A stretch of 64,000 nucleotides of DNA from Streptomyces sp. NBC_01210 (GCF_036010325.1 NZ_CP108549.1:5642001-5706000), one strand, 5' to 3'; counted from the stretch's first letter, positions 19,348-28,846 are shown. Made by a program: numbers and translations. The notes: generated by a model not told the origin, from the sequence alone.

Positions 19348-19836
19348 TCAGTCGTTGGCCTTCTTGGCGCCGGCGAACGCGGCGGCCGCGCCGACGGCGA
19401 GGAAGACGTAGGACATGAAGTCCGCCGCTTCCTTCCACACCTTGGTCAGGTCACCGAAGTGGCCGAAGAAGTACTCCGTGAAGGAGAGGTCGCCCAACTT
19501 CGTGAAGATGACCGCGATGGCGACCAGCTGCCCCAGGTACACGGCACCGAGCGCGAGCACCGCGCCGATGACGGGCAGGGCCGGGTTGCGGCCGCCGACC
19601 TTGGCGGCGGCGAAGCCGACAAGGAAGCCGACGCCGATGGCCGCGTAGCCGATCTCGCGCTCGATGGCACCGCCGATGGCGCCGTACGCGCCCGCGGCGA
19701 CCAGGGCGGCGACGACGGCAGCCACCAGGCCGAGGCCGATGTTGTCGCGGACCGGGGCCGGCGGCGGAGTCGGGGCGTACGGGGCGCCTTCGCCGGCGAA
19801 CGGGTTACCGGACGGCGGTGGAACAGGCTGGCTCAT
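19348..19836 (-). CDS. Hypothetical integral membrane protein
   Basis: 162 residues; ATG 19836 with GGGGGAA upstream. A Pro-rich cytoplasmic N-terminus of about 35 residues (SQPVPPPSGNPFAGEG, YAPTPPPAPV) precedes four hydrophobic segments at about residues 37-59, 67-87, 93-118 and 140-157. The protein is Ala/Gly-rich with no catalytic motif and ends AGAKKAND. Related Streptomyces proteins have the same proline-rich head and four-helix layout, but no function is known to me. Confidence 0.75.
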   Translation of the reverse strand: MSQPVPPPSGNPFAGEGAPYAPTPPPAPVRDNIGLGLVAAVVAALVAAGAYGAIGGAIEREIGYAAIGVGFLVGFAAAKVGGRNPALPVIGAVLALGAVYLGQLVAIAVIFTKLGDLSFTEYFFGHFGDLTKVWKEAADFMSYVFLAVGAAAAFAGAKKAND

Positions 19837-19948
19837 GTGGAATTTCCCCCAGGGACGAATGCTTCGCACGACCGTGCGAGCGGAGGTCCCGGAGACTAGC
19901 AGCCCGGTCCGACAGAGCGGCATTCAGTTATCGAGCCGTTGTGAGGGC

Positions 19949-21190
19949 TCAGAGGCGGTGCGCTGCGCCGACCGGGGTGGCTCCCCTTGTGTCCAGCAGG
20001 AGTTGGGCCTTGACCGCGAGACCCTGCAGGTCGTACGTGCGGTGGTGCTGGAGAAGCACCGTCAGATCCGCGCTGGCGGCGGCCTCGTAGAGCGAGTCGG
20101 CCCGGGGTACCGGCTGATCGCCGACGCGCCAGTCGGGGACGTACGGGTCGTGGTAGCTGACGGCTGCGCCGAGGTCCAGCAGACGGCGGGCGATCTCGGT
20201 CGCCGGGGAGCTCTCCAGGTCGGCGAGGTCCGGCTTGTAGGTGATGCCCATGAGCAGCACGCGCGCGCCGCGGGCCGATTTGCCGTGTTCGTTGAGGAGG
20301 GTCGCGCAGCGCTGGATGACGTATTGCGGCATCCGGGTGTTGATCTCCTGGGCGAGGCCGACCATGCGCAAGGGGTGGCCGGGGGTACGGCCGGTGTGTG
20401 GGAGGCAGTTGGGGTCGAGGGGGACGCCGTAGCCGCCGACGCCCGGGCCGGGGCGGAAGGCATGGAAGCCGAACGGCTTGGTCTCTGCGCAGCGGATGAC
20501 GTCCCACAGGTCGACGCCGAGGTCGTGGCAGAGCACCGCCATCTCGTTGACCAGGGCGATGTTGACATGTCGGAAGTTCGTCTCGAGGACCTTGACGGTC
20601 TCGGCCTCGCGCGGTCCGCGAGCGCGGACCACTTTGTCGGTGAGCCGGCTGTAGAAGGTGGCTGCCGATTCTGTGCAGGCCGGGGTGAGACCGCCGATGA
20701 CCTTGGGGGTGTTGGCGTAGTCGTGGGTGCGGCTGCCCGGGTCGACGCGGCTGGGGGAGTAGGCGAGATGGAAGTCGCGGCCGGCCCGCAGTCCGGAGCC
20801 TTCCTCGAGGATGGGGCGGAGGAAGTTCTCCGTGGTGCCGGGCTGGACGGCCGATTCCAGCAGCACGGTGGTGTGCGGGCGCAGTCGGGCCGACAGTGCC
20901 CGGGCGGCTTCGGCGACCGCTGTGAGGTCGAGGGTGCCGTCCGCGCCGAGAGGTGTGGGGGCGCAGATGACGGCGGTGCGTACGCGGCCGAGTTCGCCCG
21001 GGTCGGTGACGGTCCGGAAGCCCCCCGAGAGCATCCGGCGGATGTCGGCGGGGGTGCGTCCCGCGGCCGGTTCCGTGAGGTGGCGTGGGTCGGTGTCGTA
21101 GCCGATGGTTTCGATGCCGACGGCTACGGCGGCCTGGGCGAGGGGCAGGCCGAGGTGGCCGAGTCCGATGACGGCGAGATCTGCGGGCAT
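19949..21190 (-). CDS. Nucleotide-sugar dehydrogenase-like protein lacking the catalytic Cys
   Basis: 413 residues from ATG 21190 (MPADLAVIGLGHLGLPLAQA). The fold is that of UDP-ManNAc/UDP-GlcNAc 6-dehydrogenases: N-terminal Rossmann motif GLGHLGLP, the STOP... region PTPLGADGTLD, central helix (K-V-L-E-T-N-F-R-H-V-N-I) and the C-terminal NAD-like domain (MGITYKPDLADLESSP). The active-site loop reads GPGVGGYGVPLDPNCLPH. Functional enzymes have GGxC here, so the thioester-forming Cys is replaced by Gly, and the only nearby Cys is six residues on. Catalysis is therefore doubtful or altered. It is divergent from glpD. Confidence 0.85.
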   Translation of the reverse strand: MPADLAVIGLGHLGLPLAQAAVAVGIETIGYDTDPRHLTEPAAGRTPADIRRMLSGGFRTVTDPGELGRVRTAVICAPTPLGADGTLDLTAVAEAARALSARLRPHTTVLLESAVQPGTTENFLRPILEEGSGLRAGRDFHLAYSPSRVDPGSRTHDYANTPKVIGGLTPACTESAATFYSRLTDKVVRARGPREAETVKVLETNFRHVNIALVNEMAVLCHDLGVDLWDVIRCAETKPFGFHAFRPGPGVGGYGVPLDPNCLPHTGRTPGHPLRMVGLAQEINTRMPQYVIQRCATLLNEHGKSARGARVLLMGITYKPDLADLESSPATEIARRLLDLGAAVSYHDPYVPDWRVGDQPVPRADSLYEAAASADLTVLLQHHRTYDLQGLAVKAQLLLDTRGATPVGAAHRL

Positions 21191-21419
21191 GGCGTTGGCC
21201 GTCCTTCCCTTAGCCGGAGGGGACAGAGAGCGCAAGCCCTGTGGGCAGAACGAGCGTGCGCTATGTCAGACTAGGCGTAAATATGACCGATACGTCGCAT
21301 TGCGAGCTTGTGGCTGTCCGAGTGTTATCCACAGCCGGTGGCTGAAGTCGCCGAGTGCGGACAGAATCGACGTTGTGAGCCCGACCGCAGGGGACACACG
21401 GGGGCGACGGGAGGCAACA

Positions 21420-23126
21420 GTGAGGACAGCGACACTGGGACCCGCGGAGCGCGCCGAGGCGCTCGCCGGGATGGCCGAGCGTGAACTGGACGTGCTGGTA
21501 GTGGGCGCGGGCGTGGTCGGAGCCGGGACCGCGCTGGACGCCGCGACGCGCGGACTCTCGACCGGTCTGGTCGAGGCGCGCGACTGGGCATCGGGCACGT
21601 CGAGCCGGTCGAGCAAGCTGATCCACGGCGGGCTGCGCTATCTGGAGATGCTGGACTTCGCGCTCGTACGGGAGGCGCTGAAGGAGCGTGGGCTGCTGCT
21701 GGAGCGGCTGGCACCGCATCTGGTGAAACCGGTGCCGTTCCTGTATCCGCTGCAGCACAAGGGCTGGGAGCGGCTGTACGCCGGATCGGGCGTCGCGCTG
21801 TACGACGCGATGTCGGTGTCGTCGGGGCACGGGCGCGGACTGCCTGTCCACCGTCATCTCTCCAAACGGCGCGCGCTGCAGGTCGCGCCCTGTCTGAAGA
21901 AGGACGCCCTGGTCGGGGCCTTGCAGTACTACGACGCCCAGATGGACGACGCACGCTATGTGGCGACGCTGGTGCGCACGGCGGCGAGCTATGGCGCCCA
22001 AGTCGCCAGCCGGGCCCGGGTGATCGGCTTCCTGCGGGAGGGCGAGCGGGTCGTCGGGGCGCGGGTGCAGGACGTCGAGGCCGGCGGGGAGTACGAGATC
22101 CGAGCCAAACAGGTCGTCAACGCCACGGGTGTGTGGACGGACGACACCCAGGCGCTGATCGGGGAGCGCGGGCAGTTCCATGTGCGCGCGTCCAAGGGCA
22201 TACATCTGGTGGTGCCCAAGGACCGGATCCACTCGACGAGCGGGCTGATCCTGCGGACCGAGAAGTCGGTGCTGTTCGTCATCCCGTGGGGCCGGCACTG
22301 GATCGTGGGGACGACGGACACCGACTGGGACCTGGACAAGGCCCATCCGGCGGCATCCAGCGCGGACATCGACTATCTGCTGGAGCACGTCAATTCGGTG
22401 CTGGCGGTGCCGCTGACCCGGGACGACGTCGAGGGTGTGTACGCCGGGCTGCGGCCGCTGCTCGCCGGGGAGTCGGACGCGACCAGCAAACTGTCGCGCG
22501 AACACACGGTGGCGCATCCGGTGCCGGGTCTCGTGGTCGTCGCGGGCGGTAAGTACACGACGTACCGCGTGATGGCGAAGGATGCGGTGGACGAGGCGGT
22601 GCACGCGCTCGACCAGCGGGTGGCCGCGTGCGTCACGGAGGACGTGCCACTGGTCGGGGCCGAGGGATACGGCGCGCTGTGGAACGCGCGGGCGAGGATC
22701 GCGGCGCGGACCGGGCTTCATGTGGTGCGCGTGGAGCATCTGTTGAACCGGTACGGCTCGATGATCGAGGAGCTGTTGACCCTGATCGCCGACGATCCGA
22801 CGCTCGGTGAGCCGCTGGGCAGTGCGGACGACTATCTGCGGGCCGAGATCGTCTATGCCGCCTCGCGCGAAGGGGCGCGGCACCTCGACGACGTACTGAC
22901 ACGGCGGACCCGGATCTCGATCGAGACCTTCGACCGGGGGACGCGGAGTGCGCGCGAGTGTGCGGAGCTGATGGCGCCGGTGCTGGGTTGGGACAAGGAG
23001 CACATCGAGAAGGAGGTGGAGCACTACGAGAAGCGGGTCGAGGCGGAGCGTGAATCGCAGCGGCAGCCGGACGACCTGACGGCGGACGCGGCGCGGCTGG
23101 GCGCGCCGGACATCGTGCCGATCTGA
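21420..23126 (+). CDS. glpD: Glycerol-3-phosphate dehydrogenase (FAD-dependent)
   Basis: 568 residues from GTG 21420, preceded by GGGAGG; the frame is open further upstream but has no supported start. FAD motif VVGAGVVGAGTALDAATRG lies at about residues 26-44. Family segments include SSRSSKLIHGGLRYLE, GVWTDDTQ, SKGIHLVVPK, WIVGTTDTDWD and VAGGKYTTYRVMAKDAVD. It oxidises sn-glycerol 3-phosphate to dihydroxyacetone phosphate at the inner face of the membrane, feeding electrons to quinone. No glycerol kinase or transporter gene lies beside it. Confidence 0.95.
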   Translation: MRTATLGPAERAEALAGMAERELDVLVVGAGVVGAGTALDAATRGLSTGLVEARDWASGTSSRSSKLIHGGLRYLEMLDFALVREALKERGLLLERLAPHLVKPVPFLYPLQHKGWERLYAGSGVALYDAMSVSSGHGRGLPVHRHLSKRRALQVAPCLKKDALVGALQYYDAQMDDARYVATLVRTAASYGAQVASRARVIGFLREGERVVGARVQDVEAGGEYEIRAKQVVNATGVWTDDTQALIGERGQFHVRASKGIHLVVPKDRIHSTSGLILRTEKSVLFVIPWGRHWIVGTTDTDWDLDKAHPAASSADIDYLLEHVNSVLAVPLTRDDVEGVYAGLRPLLAGESDATSKLSREHTVAHPVPGLVVVAGGKYTTYRVMAKDAVDEAVHALDQRVAACVTEDVPLVGAEGYGALWNARARIAARTGLHVVRVEHLLNRYGSMIEELLTLIADDPTLGEPLGSADDYLRAEIVYAASREGARHLDDVLTRRTRISIETFDRGTRSARECAELMAPVLGWDKEHIEKEVEHYEKRVEAERESQRQPDDLTADAARLGAPDIVPI

Positions 23127-23452
23127 CCTCTGGAGATCTGTCCGGCTTCCTGCTTCCGGCCCTGAACCGGCGGAAATCGGCCTCTGGAGAGGTCGGTTCG
23201 GGGCGGCGAGTGGAGCGGAGGGGTGCCGTCCGCTTGGCTGGGCAGGGCTACGACCAGCGGAGCGGTGAGCTTCACCGCGAGTAATGGCATTGTGGGTGGT
23301 CCCATGCTTCCGGACCCGTCCTGGCGGACGGCGGACCCGGGAGAAACGCCGGTCCTGGAGTAGGGGACAATGGGGCCTCTGCCAGGGCGGGTTACCGCAT
23401 CGCGCGGGAAGCGGCAGGCGCGGGCGAAGATCAGGGATCGCAGAGGGGACGC
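23127..23452. other. Intergenic region between glpD and the kinase cluster
   Basis: 326 bases without a supported gene. A near-repeat of CCTCTGGAGA occurs at about 23128 and 23193. The 3' end carries the ribosome binding site GAGGGG of the first kinase gene. I see no clear terminator hairpin or consensus promoter. Confidence 0.5.
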
Positions 23453-25819
23453 ATGTCGGAGGCGGAGCAGTCGCGGGAGCCCCAGCGGGACACGGCCAAG
23501 GAGCCCCAGCGGGACGCCGGGCAGGATTCCGGGACGGAGCTCGAGGCGGAGTCCAAGGACTCCAAGAAGGAGCTCGGCAAGGAGCCCGGGCCGGGGCCCA
23601 AGGCGGAGCCCGTGAAGGGGTCCGGGGCGGGGCCTGCGAAGGGTTCCGGGGGGTCTGACAGGGGCTCAGGGCGGGGCGCGGAGAAGGCTTCCGGTCACGG
23701 TGCCGAGGCCGGGTCCGGTGCTGGGTCTGCGGACTCCGCGGCCGGGGCAGGGTCCGCTGAGCGCGGGTCCAAGGCTGGGACTGCGGGGTCCGGGGCAGGG
23801 TCCGCTGAGCGCGGGTCCAAGGCTGGGACTGCGGGGTCCGGGGCAGGGTCCGCTGAGCGCGGGTCCAAGGCTGGGACTGCGGGGTCCGGGGCAGGGTCCG
23901 CTGAGCGCGGGTCCAAGGCCGGGGCCGTCGCGTCCGGAGCCGGGCAGGGCGCTGCCAAGGCTGCCGCGGGCGGAAGGGGGTTCGGGCGGGAGACCGAAGG
24001 GCGGCTTCTCGCCGGGCGTTACCGGCTCGGAGGCGTGCTCGGGCGCGGTGGCATGGGCACGGTCTGGCGAGCCGTCGACGAGACGCTCGGCCGTGCCGTC
24101 GCCGTGAAGGAACTGCGCTTCCCCAACAGCATCGACGAAGAAGAGAAGCGCCGGCTCATCACGCGTACGCTGCGCGAGGCCAAGGCGATCGCCCGGATCC
24201 GCAACAACAGCGCGGTGACCGTCTACGACGTCGTCGACGAGGACGACCGCCCGTGGATCGTCATGGAGCTCGTCGAGGGCAAGTCCCTCGCCGAAGCAGT
24301 ACGTGAGGACGGCACGCTGACTCCGCGGCGGGCCGCCGAGGTCGGGCTGGCGATCCTCGACGTACTGCGTTCCGCGCACCGCGAGGGCATTCTGCATCGC
24401 GATGTGAAGCCGTCCAATGTGCTGATCGGCGCGGACGGGCGTGTGGTGCTCACCGACTTCGGTATCGCGCAGGTCGAGGGCGACCCGTCGATCACCTCGA
24501 CCGGCATGCTCGTCGGCGCCCCTTCGTACATCTCGCCCGAGCGCGCCCGTGGCCACAAGCCCGGGCCGGCCGCCGACCTCTGGTCGCTGGGAGGCCTGCT
24601 GTACGCGAGCGTCGAGGGCTGCCCGCCGTACGACAAGGGCTCCGCGATCGCGACGCTGACCGCCGTGATGACCGAGCCGCTCGACCCGCCGAAGAACGCG
24701 GGCCCGCTGGAGGAGGTCATCTACGGCCTGCTCGCCAAGGACCCCGATCAGCGTCTCGACGACGCGGGCGCACGGGCGTTGCTCATCGATGTATTGCACG
24801 CGCCCGAGGCGCCGGAGCGGGTCGCCGAGCCGGAGCCGTCGCCCGAAGCCACCCGGGCCATCGCGCTGCCGCCGCTCCCCCCGAAGCTGCCGGAGGCGAA
24901 GCCGAAGGACCCCGCGGCCGACCGGGTGCGCGGTGCGCTGCGCTCCGTACGGAACGCGGCGGCGGCCGCGAAGCCGGAACAGAAGCCGAAGCCGCGGCCC
25001 ACGCCGCAGGCACCCGCCGCGCCGCCGGCGCCGGTGCGGGCGCCGCTCACCGATGTGGTGCCGCGCCGCACGCTGGTGATCATCGCGGTCCTCGCCGCGC
25101 TCGCCGTGCTGTCCACCGTGCTCTATCTGACGCAGGGCGGCGACGACAAGGGTGGCAAGGGCAAGCCCAAGGGCGGCAAGTCCGCTTCGGCCGGGGCCAC
25201 GAACGGTGGCACCGACAAGGGCACGTACGCCGGCAAGGACACCGGTAAGGGCAAGGACACGGGCACGGGCGGCGGCAAGGATGACACCGGCGGCAGCGGC
25301 GCCGCGGCCGGGCAGCCGTCGGGCAAGCCCAAGACCGACGACTCCGCGGGCGGGAACGGGCTGCCGGCCGGGTACGCGATGATGTCCAACGACCGGTTCC
25401 ACTTCATCGTGGCGATGCCCAAGGGCTTCAAGCTCACCGGCATCGCGGGTGAGAACTCCGGCGGGATTTTCAGCGCCGACGATGGATTCCCGCGCATCCA
25501 GGTCGACTTCAACCCCAGCCCCAAGGAGGACGCCGCCGCTGCCTGGAATGCGGCGATGCCGGGGACCCGGGACAGCAGCAGTGGCTACAAGCACCTCGGG
25601 ATCCGCGCGGTCGAGTACAACGGCTATCCGACCGTCGCCGACTGGAAGTTCGAGCGCAATCAGGACGGCAAGCGGGTACGGGTCCTCAACAGGGGCTTCA
25701 AGGTGGACGCCACGCACGGCTACTCGATCATGATCACGTGTGTGGCGAGCGAGTGGGGGAGCGCGGAGTGCGAGACGCTGCGCAAGACGGCGTTCGCCAC
25801 ATTCAAGCCCAAGGACTGA
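23453..25819 (+). CDS. Transmembrane Ser/Thr protein kinase 1 of cluster, with 16-residue repeats
   Basis: 788 residues; ATG 23453 with GAGGGG upstream. Residues 1-180 are low-complexity and include four copies of a 16-residue unit. The Hanks kinase domain spans about 184-450: Gly loop GRGGMGTVW, Lys219 (VAVKEL), catalytic Asp317 (HRDVKPSN), Asp335 (DFGIAQ), and ISPERARG in the activation segment. A Pro/Ala linker leads to one membrane segment at about 540-560, a Gly/Lys/Thr linker, then a 165-residue extracellular domain (GYAMMSNDRFHFIVAMPKGF). Predicted receptor kinase; ligand and substrates unknown. First gene of the kinase run. Confidence 0.93.
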   Translation: MSEAEQSREPQRDTAKEPQRDAGQDSGTELEAESKDSKKELGKEPGPGPKAEPVKGSGAGPAKGSGGSDRGSGRGAEKASGHGAEAGSGAGSADSAAGAGSAERGSKAGTAGSGAGSAERGSKAGTAGSGAGSAERGSKAGTAGSGAGSAERGSKAGAVASGAGQGAAKAAAGGRGFGRETEGRLLAGRYRLGGVLGRGGMGTVWRAVDETLGRAVAVKELRFPNSIDEEEKRRLITRTLREAKAIARIRNNSAVTVYDVVDEDDRPWIVMELVEGKSLAEAVREDGTLTPRRAAEVGLAILDVLRSAHREGILHRDVKPSNVLIGADGRVVLTDFGIAQVEGDPSITSTGMLVGAPSYISPERARGHKPGPAADLWSLGGLLYASVEGCPPYDKGSAIATLTAVMTEPLDPPKNAGPLEEVIYGLLAKDPDQRLDDAGARALLIDVLHAPEAPERVAEPEPSPEATRAIALPPLPPKLPEAKPKDPAADRVRGALRSVRNAAAAAKPEQKPKPRPTPQAPAAPPAPVRAPLTDVVPRRTLVIIAVLAALAVLSTVLYLTQGGDDKGGKGKPKGGKSASAGATNGGTDKGTYAGKDTGKGKDTGTGGGKDDTGGSGAAAGQPSGKPKTDDSAGGNGLPAGYAMMSNDRFHFIVAMPKGFKLTGIAGENSGGIFSADDGFPRIQVDFNPSPKEDAAAAWNAAMPGTRDSSSGYKHLGIRAVEYNGYPTVADWKFERNQDGKRVRVLNRGFKVDATHGYSIMITCVASEWGSAECETLRKTAFATFKPKD
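23744..23935 (+). repeat. Four tandem 48-bp coding repeats
   Basis: Units at 23744-23791, 23792-23839, 23840-23887 and 23888-23935. The first three are identical at the DNA level as far as I can read and encode GAGSAERGSKAGTAGS; the fourth diverges at its end (AGAVAS). Being a multiple of three, copy-number change keeps the frame of the kinase N-terminus. Confidence 0.92.
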
Positions 25820-25957
25820 GTAAGGCCACGTATCGTGAGAGCTCGCGGACGGTACGCAGCCGCGAGGGGTCGTAAGAGGCCGTCAAACGACCGGAATTGA
25901 CGGTTTGTGTCGGCCTCCGGGACCAGCCGGGGGACAGCGCGCTCGTGGGGAGGCGTC

Positions 25958-28846
25958 GTGGACGACTATGCGGGACGGGTGCTCGCCGACCGCTACCGCC
26001 TGCCGCTGCCGCCTTCCGACGCGTACGAACTGGTCGAGACCCGCGCGTTCGACACCTACAGCGGACAGGAAGTCCTGGTGCGGCAGGTGCCGTTACCGGA
26101 GGTCGTGGACGCGGAGGTGCTCGACGCGGACGGCATGGCCGGGGCCGCGGTACCAAGGAGAGCCCAGGGGCGTACGACGCGACGGCCCACGGACCCGGCG
26201 GTGCGGCGGGCCATTGACGCGGCGCAGGCCGCGGCACAGATCCCCGACCACCCGCGCCTGGACCAGGTCTTCGACGTCTTCGCGGAGGGCGGCTCGCTCT
26301 GGATAGTGAGCGAACGCGTCGCGGCCCGGCCGCTGGCGGCGCTTCTCGCGGAGAAGCCGCTCAGTCCGTACCGCGCGGCCGAGGTCGCCTCCGATGTGCT
26401 CACCGCGCTCCGTGTGCTGCACGCGCACGGCTGGACCCACCGGAACATCACCGTCCGCACAGTGCTTGTCTGCGACGACGGGCGCGTGGTTCTGACCGGA
26501 CTTGCGTCCGGCGCGGCCGAGGAGGCGCTCTGCGGATACGCCCCGGTGCCGGCGCCGCCGGAGGAGAGCGACCAGCAGGACGAGGTTATTGACGCGGAGT
26601 TGGAGCCGCTGCCGGCGGCGGGAGTTCCCGCATCGCCGGGGCGGGCCGCGCTGGAGACCGCCCGCTCGGAAGATGCGGACGACGCGGCGGATGCGGATGC
26701 CGCGGCGGATGCGGATGCCGCGGAAGATGCGGATGTCGCGGTGGATGCCGAGGATGACGGTCCGTACGAGGCTTCGCCCGCAGCACCGGTCGCGCTGCCG
26801 GGCAGCGGGGCCCGCGGTGGTGTGCCGGATGTCCGCGCCGCCAGGGCGGGGGCGATCGCCGCATATCGCGCGGGCGCCAGGGCCGCTGCACGCGTCAGCG
26901 AGAACCAGCGCCAGGACGAAGGGCCGGGCGTTCCGGTGGACCGCCCGGTGCAGACCGGCTACGACCCGGACTGGTGGGCCCAGCGACCGGGCGACCTGCG
27001 CCCGGCCATCGATGTGGACGGCATCGACGACGACGAGGACGACGGGGAGGACGAGGGCGGCTGGTATCCGGGCGACGGCTCTCGCGGTCCCGGCCACGCC
27101 CGGCTGGCCGGGACGTGGCACGACGGGCCGTTCCCGGGTGGTGAGGGACCCGGACCCGTACCCGCGGGCGGCAGCGGGATGCCCGCCGGTGGCAGGCCCG
27201 TACATGGAGTCTCCACAGGTGCCGGGCCCGTCGATGGTGAACTGCCGTACGGTGTGCGCCGGGCGGCACCGGACAGCGGCCATCGCTCCGACCGAGACCG
27301 CTCCGACCGAGACCGCTCAGACCGCTCAGACCGAGACCGCTCCGGACGCTCCGACCGCGACCGCTTCGGTGGCAGCCCTTACGGCGGTGCCCCTCCCGCG
27401 CTGCCCGCCCCCCGGCCCGCCGCCCCCGCCACAGGCAGCAGCGGGAGTTGGGAGCACGGCGGTGGCGGGGACGCGCTGCGCGCGGACGCGCAGCGGCAGC
27501 CCGTCGTGGCCGGCAGCAGCGCCCCCACCGGGCGTTGGGACGAGATCGTCGCGAGCGGGGGCACCCCTGCGTACCGCGGCCCCGCCACGCCGCTCGCCGC
27601 CGAGCGCGCCCGGCAGGCGCGCATCGCGGTCGTCGGTGCCGTCACCGAGCGATGGGCGCCCGAGCAGGCCGGACCCGTCCACGAGAACTGGCAGTTGGCC
27701 GCCCCGGTCGGCCCCTCGACCGATCTGTGGGCGCTCGGTGCGCTGCTCTACCGGGCCGTGCAGGGCCATGCCCCGTACCCCGAGGAGAGCGCCGTCGAGC
27801 TGGTCCAGCTCGTCTGCGCCGAGCCGCCCGCGTTCGCCGAGGAGTGCGGTCCGCTGCGCCCCGTCGTCGAGTCGCTGCTGCGGCAGGACCCCACCGAGCG
27901 CCCGGACTTCGAGGAACTGCGCGGCTGGCTGCGTTCGCTCGTACGGTCCGCGCCCGAGCCCGAGGCCGGTATGGACGTCGTGCCGCTGCCGGCGAGCGCC
28001 GTCGACGGCACGCGGCTGCCCGTCGTACGCCGCCGGGGCGAGCTGGTGCGCAAGCGCCGCGCCGGCTCGGCCGAGGTGGTCCACGGCCGCCATCGCCACG
28101 CGAAGTCGAAGCGGGAGCGGCGCGGACGCGGCGAGCACGGGCCGAGGGCGCTCGGCCGCACCCTCCTGCTGCTGATCCTGGTCGTCCTGGTGGCCGCCGT
28201 CGCGTACGCGGTGCTGTTCATGCCGAAGTCCGGCCAACAGCAACAGGACCAGCCGCTGCCCAAGACCGGCGCCCGCCCGCCGGCCACCAGCGCGAGCCCG
28301 GACCGCTCCGCCCCGGACACTCCGCCCGCGACCTCAACCGGCAGCCCCGGGAGTGCCCAGCAGCCGCAGACCTCGGCCCCGGCCGGGAAACTCCCGGACG
28401 GCTATGCGCTGCGCAAGGACCCCGAAGGCTTCCAGATCGCCGTCGACAAGACCTGGCAGCGCCGTTCCATCAATGACAGCGGCCAAGTCCGTTACACCGA
28501 CGGAAACTTCACACTGATAGTCGTCCCCGGCCGGGACCCCGTGAAGACCAACGGCAACGACCCGCTGGCATACCAGCGCGACAAGGAGCGCGAGCTCCAG
28601 CCGTTCCGGGACTCCTCCTGGGCCGGGGCGACCGGACTGCGCCGTATCGACGTCGGGCAGCAGGCCATGGCAGAGGGCCAGTTCACTTGGCAGGACGGCA
28701 GCGGCCGTGAGGTGTATGTACGCAACCTCGCCCTGATCGTCGACGGCAGCTATCACGTCATCCAGGTGATCGGCCCTGAGGACCGGCGGGACAAGGTGAC
28801 GGAGGCCTACCAGGAAGCCACGAACGCCTATCGCGTGACCCGTTAG
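25958..28846 (+). CDS. Transmembrane pseudokinase with long disordered insertion
   Basis: 962 residues from GTG 25958, four bases after GGGGAGG. Kinase-like segments are present but degenerate: there is no Gly-rich loop, the HRD motif reads HRN (THRNITVRTVLV, Asn163) and the DFG position reads TGL (180-182). About 375 residues of Asp/Ala- and Arg/Ser/Asp-rich low complexity separate these from the C-lobe part (STDLWALGALLYRAVQGHAPYPEES, then a RPDFEELRGWL end). One membrane segment lies at about 734-755, followed by an extracellular domain (GYALRKDPEGFQIAV) related to those of the neighbouring kinases. Likely non-catalytic, perhaps a scaffold or binding partner. Confidence 0.9.
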   Translation: MDDYAGRVLADRYRLPLPPSDAYELVETRAFDTYSGQEVLVRQVPLPEVVDAEVLDADGMAGAAVPRRAQGRTTRRPTDPAVRRAIDAAQAAAQIPDHPRLDQVFDVFAEGGSLWIVSERVAARPLAALLAEKPLSPYRAAEVASDVLTALRVLHAHGWTHRNITVRTVLVCDDGRVVLTGLASGAAEEALCGYAPVPAPPEESDQQDEVIDAELEPLPAAGVPASPGRAALETARSEDADDAADADAAADADAAEDADVAVDAEDDGPYEASPAAPVALPGSGARGGVPDVRAARAGAIAAYRAGARAAARVSENQRQDEGPGVPVDRPVQTGYDPDWWAQRPGDLRPAIDVDGIDDDEDDGEDEGGWYPGDGSRGPGHARLAGTWHDGPFPGGEGPGPVPAGGSGMPAGGRPVHGVSTGAGPVDGELPYGVRRAAPDSGHRSDRDRSDRDRSDRSDRDRSGRSDRDRFGGSPYGGAPPALPAPRPAAPATGSSGSWEHGGGGDALRADAQRQPVVAGSSAPTGRWDEIVASGGTPAYRGPATPLAAERARQARIAVVGAVTERWAPEQAGPVHENWQLAAPVGPSTDLWALGALLYRAVQGHAPYPEESAVELVQLVCAEPPAFAEECGPLRPVVESLLRQDPTERPDFEELRGWLRSLVRSAPEPEAGMDVVPLPASAVDGTRLPVVRRRGELVRKRRAGSAEVVHGRHRHAKSKRERRGRGEHGPRALGRTLLLLILVVLVAAVAYAVLFMPKSGQQQQDQPLPKTGARPPATSASPDRSAPDTPPATSTGSPGSAQQPQTSAPAGKLPDGYALRKDPEGFQIAVDKTWQRRSINDSGQVRYTDGNFTLIVVPGRDPVKTNGNDPLAYQRDKERELQPFRDSSWAGATGLRRIDVGQQAMAEGQFTWQDGSGREVYVRNLALIVDGSYHVIQVIGPEDRRDKVTEAYQEATNAYRVTR

